A DNA stretch of 64,000 nucleotides from Hypoxylon rubiginosum. Taxonomy: Eukaryota; Ascomycota; Sordariomycetes; Xylariales; Hypoxylaceae. The stretch spans positions 1,054,001 through 1,118,000 of the forward strand of contig CADCXA010000016.1 of NCBI GenBank assembly GCA_902806565.1, read 5' to 3'. Shown one piece after another: positions 60,790-64,000 of this stretch; position 1 is the stretch's first letter, and each line of letters opens with the position of its first letter. Both the position numbers and the translations under genes were made by a program. The notes under the pieces are model-generated. The model ran no database searches, had not been told where the DNA came from, and saw only the letters and a list, made by a program, of their open reading frames with translations.

Positions 60790-61649
60790 TGAGAGGTTCG
60801 GGATGCTGGCGTTTGTATGTATGTAAAGTGACTCGCCCGTTGGTCTCGGAGTTTGTCTACCTGATTCTTTTCTAGAATGCAGAGAGCCAATCGGGGGTTG
60901 GAGGAGGGGAGCGACTTGATGTTTTGGGAGGGGTTTTACGCCTTTGTTCCAGACCCTATAAGGGGTTGTTGGGAACAGACCAGATATGTAGCTAAAACAT
61001 TATCCTGGTTGCGGGCTGCTAGCTACATAGCAACTTGGATGAAAGGGGAGGGAAAAGATCGTGAAAGTTCGATAGCTTCCCATCGGATTCGACGTCATCC
61101 TGCCGAGGGGCACCTACAGCTACCCCCCTAAAGTCCCCAAATCATCCCTGTACCCTTACCCACAGACGCTACCCAGGTACCATAACAGCCCCCAAAACGC
61201 TGATGCATCTTATACCTGTATGCGTTTTTGTAACACGTCGATTGTTACTGATACATGTGAGATACCGCTATTCCTTACACTGCTTGGTTTGGTAGGTCGC
61301 CCTATAATCAGCTACTTAGTTTACGTACGGCGGAACTGAGGTCTTAAAAAAAGACATGTCAAGACGCTTGCATGCCCGTAGTCACGTTAGTTTTAGACCT
61401 CAAGCAGCAAGCGAATCCATTGGAAAGAAATTCGGACTTCTACCGCCCCTAGAATTTCTTACAAGAGAACGAGGGAGCCACCAATCTCTTGAGCAGAACC
61501 GGGCAAGACGCTATTCCTATGTGCCACAGCAAAAGAACAATTGCAAGCCCGACAATATTGGAAACCGTGTTGGTGAAGCAAACATCTCGGCCTCATCTGT
61601 GTCGGCTATACACCAGATTCTTAGAAAGTTCAGGGGCCCATCCGCCAAC
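60790..61649. other. Divergent intergenic between opi10 and the Nudix gene
   Basis: Holds both promoters. An in-frame ATG at 61356 would extend the Nudix protein by 98 residues; see that gene. Nothing else was recognised. Confidence 0.5.
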
Positions 61650-62703
61650 ATGCCGCGGTTGAGCAATCTCGGTATTATGAAGGAGGCAGATGCGTAGGTT
61701 CGATCTCTTTATTATAGCATACCTTCTTATCGAACTAATCTACCCGCCCTACAGCTTTCCTTACCCGGACAAGGAACTTGAGGCGTATAACGCTCTCAAC
61801 GACACGCTGTACACGCTCGTCTGGAAGGATGGCCAGCCTTTGGGCTATATGCTGGATTCGGTTGTGAAGCAGCTCCTCGCGACGCCCGAGAAGATCCGCG
61901 GGCCCGTCGCCGTGGACGAGGCCAAGCGCACGGTGCGCGCCTTTGAGCTGCCCACGGAGGCCGAGAGGACCGCGCGCGTCGCAGCTCTCATGGCCTATTG
62001 GCGGGAGAACCAGACTTTCGACATACTCGGGGGCTGGCGCGACGAGCTATGGCCCGTCTACGGCAGCGACACCGAGGTCCTGTACAGCGCCGAGCGCAGC
62101 GGGACGGGATTGTTGGGTATTATGCGATACGGCGTGCACATGACGGGCTACGTCAGAGACGATACGGCGCCCCACGGCATGAAGATATTGGTTGCTCAGC
62201 GGGCTGCTAACAAATCTACGTATCCCGGTATGCTGGACAACTCCGTAGCGGGGGGTCTCATGACGGGCGAGGATCCCTTCGAGTGCATCATCCGCGAGGC
62301 GGACGAGGAGGCAGATGTCCCCGAAGCGCTTATGCGCGAGCGGGCCCGGTTCACCGGCATGGTCACGTACATATACATTACAGACGAGAGAGCGGGTGGC
62401 GAAGCTGGTCAGATTTATCCCGAGACGCAATGGGTCTACGACATCGAATTGCCGGCCGACTTCGAGCCCACGCCCAAAGACGGCGAGGTAGCCGGGTTCT
62501 ACATGTGGACGGTAGACGAGGTCAAAGAGAAGCTCGCCGAAGGCCGGTTCAAGCCTAACTGCGCCCTCATCCTGGTTGACTTCTTCCTCCGCCACAGGAT
62601 TCTGACGCCGGAGAACGAGCCTGATTACGACGAGATCGTGCGGCGACTGCATCGAAAGCTACCGTTCCCCGGCCCTCATCAAGCTGGGCCGTCGACGGTT
62701 TGA
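61650..62703 (+). CDS. Nudix hydrolase, thiamine-pyrophosphokinase-related family, 330 aa
   Basis: Two exons, 61650-61693 and 61755-62703; the 61-bp intron has donor GTAGGT, branch ACTAATC and acceptor ACAG. Splicing gives LGIMKEADAFPYPDKELEAY, the usual start of this family with its DUF4743-type N-terminal domain (WKDGQPLGYMLDSVV). The Nudix box lies at about residues 181-203 (GGLMTGEDPFECIIREADEE), with all the Gly/Arg/Glu ligands for Mg2+. It is followed by VTYIYITDE and WVYDIELPADFEPTPKDGEV. Members cleave nucleoside-diphosphate-linked compounds; yeast YJR142W-like proteins act on oxidised thiamine pyrophosphate. The start at 61650 gives normal family length. An in-frame upstream ATG at 61356 adds an Arg-rich leader that could target mitochondria. 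Confidence 0.88.
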
Positions 62704-62995
62704 TAACTTTTCCAACCATCCAAATAAGCCCCCCTGAAAAAAAAGAAAAAAAAAAGAAAAGAAAGCCACTGTCGACCTCTACATGACAGCATCGCATTTC
62801 TTATGAATTGGATAGCACAACTCCGAAGTTGGCCGCGACTAGTCTCCGTTGCTACTCGAATCCGTACTAGCCGCTAAATGCAAGGCACTCCCCTTCCATA
62901 CGCCTTTCCCATGTAATGTACAATTTCCGAGTGATTTAAAAATTCATCACGGGGGTCGTCAACGGAGCTTGATAAAATGTGATTCGGGGGGTTGA
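62704..62995. other. 3' flanks of convergent Nudix and rpb8 genes
   Basis: About 290 bp shared by the two 3' UTRs; an interrupted A-run occurs at 62738-62762. Confidence 0.5.
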
Positions 62996-63585
62996 TCATT
63001 TCTTGACGAGAAGGTAGGTGTAGTCGACTCGCAACGGCGTGAGCTTCTTGTAGGGTCCCTCCAGCATCATTAGTAGACCACCGAATGAGATATACGCGCG
63101 ACTATAAGCCCACCGCATTAGTAACTGCCTCCCTACGGACCTAAATGAGAGAACAGGGGAAAAAAACAAAGGAAAGGTAGGGGAGGAGGCAAGTAGAAGT
63201 AGGTTGGTGGGTAGGTGGATAGATAAATAGGCAAGCCTTACATGGTCTGGCCGTCGGCGCCGTCCTCGAACTTGTAGATCTTGCCGTGGCAGACGTAGTC
63301 GTACATGTCGGCGAGGGTGGACTCGCCGCGGACGTGGCGCCAGCCCTTCTCCTCGTCGTCGTCCTTGCTGCCGTCGAGCGAGAGGCTGGTGGCCAGGACG
63401 ACCTCGAGGTTGCTGCCGACGCGGACGGGGAACAGCTCCGTGTTGATGTCGAGCTGCATCTGCGTCAGGTTGTCCGTCGACGTGCCGCCGATGCGCGCAA
63501 CCCGGTCGTACTTGCTCTGGTCGTACGTCGTCACCGTGAACGTGTCCTCGAAGAGCTGGGCGTCGCCCGCCGCGAGGTTCGACAT
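62996..63585 (-). CDS. rpb8: RNA polymerase I/II/III shared subunit Rpb8 (RPABC3), 149 aa
   Basis: Two exons on the minus strand, 63242-63585 and 62996-63101, with a 140-bp intron (450 nt in frame). Read without splicing, the frame stops after DGQTM. Joining exon 2 gives QTIRAYISFGGLLMMLEGPY and KKLTPLRVDYTYLLVKK, the conserved C-terminus. The N-terminal half shows LFEDTFTVTTYDQSKYDRVARI, LDINTELFPVRVGSNLEVVLATSLSLDG and LADMYDYVCHGKIYKFED. Rpb8 is an OB-fold subunit common to all three nuclear RNA polymerases. Length matches orthologues. It converges with the Nudix gene. Confidence 0.95.
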
Positions 63586-64000
63586 GTTGGACTTGTTGAT
63601 TCTTCTTTTCTTTTTTTTCTTTTTTTTTTTGGAAGTGTTCTGTTCTTGTTTCGCTAGTTCGGAAATCTGATTTGGACTCTTCTGCTGCTCGGAGAGAGAG
63701 GTGGATGCGGGTTATGCTCGGGGTCTTGCGAAAGGGCGATAGTTTGAGAATGCGAAAGAGTTGAGTTACCGTACCGCGATTGAATATTTTCTTTGCAGGG
63801 AGAGAGCTAATGCGGGGCCGAACGCTGAAAGCGGTAAAATCTTGATTGCTAACAGGGCCTGTGCGGCTCTGCTACAGTGCCGCTAAGCTTCACGCTGTGA
63901 CCTAAGCGTGGTGCAGAAAACTGCTGTGTGACAGGTGACAGTGCACGCTAATGGAATTTCTTTAGAGCAATAAATGCCCAATGAGTCTTGCATGCGACAT
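63586..64000. promoter_or_regulatory. Upstream region of rpb8
   Basis: Contains a T/C-rich tract at 63599-63630 (A/G-rich on the gene strand) directly upstream of the rpb8 start codon, probably in the 5' UTR. No further gene begins before the window ends. Confidence 0.45.

Overview
This is a eukaryotic window, almost certainly from a filamentous ascomycete (Pezizomycotina, probably a Sordariomycete). The genes carry short spliceosomal introns (about 50-140 bp) with GTRNGY donors and CTRAY-like branch points. The products include fungal hallmarks: an NB-ARC/TPR NLR, a DUF7707-type secreted protein, an RRM+YTH reader and an Hsp30-type small heat-shock protein. A 12-kb block of a few percent G+C interrupts otherwise mixed-composition DNA, as RIP (repeat-induced point mutation) leaves behind. 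I rebuilt exon structures by hand; every junction keeps the reading frame and restores family motifs, but none is confirmed by transcripts.

Left arm (1-18.4 kb): the 3' end of a cation diffusion facilitator; a 907-aa amidoligase-type protein (-); a DUF7707-type GPI-anchored secreted protein (-); a GH53 endo-beta-1,4-galactanase (+); a Cys-rich single-pass membrane protein with a long SPIE-motif tail (+); a GH17 beta-1,3-glucanase (+); and a four-exon NLR (+) ending about 400 bp before the AT-rich block. This is an accessory, surface and environment-facing gene set (wall and pectin glycosidases, surface proteins, a putative immune receptor).

AT-rich island (about 18.8-30.8 kb): no gene is detectable, residual G:C pairs mostly avoid CpA/TpG, and at least one degenerate tandem duplication is visible. 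It is best read as RIP-destroyed repeat DNA; a centromere-like role cannot be excluded from sequence alone.

Right arm (31.2-64 kb): an MFS sugar transporter (+), a small heat-shock protein (-) with heat-shock elements, an RRM+YTH RNA-binding protein (-), then a gene-poor stretch of about 7.7 kb with short tandem repeats. After this come conserved housekeeping genes: proteasome beta-6 Pre7 (-) divergent from the 1941-aa phosphatidylinositol 4-kinase Stt4 (+), the apyrase Ynd1 (+), an Opi10/Hikeshi-like protein (-), a Nudix hydrolase (+) and the RNA polymerase subunit Rpb8 (-).

The strongest items for follow-up are the NLR intact beside the RIP island, the amidoligase whose domain is split by about 400 residues of acidic repeats with a sharp change of codon composition, abrupt GC3 islands at the 3' ends of several genes (including STT4), and the unusual Cys-rich receptor-like protein. 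I did not find a clearly new multi-gene system.
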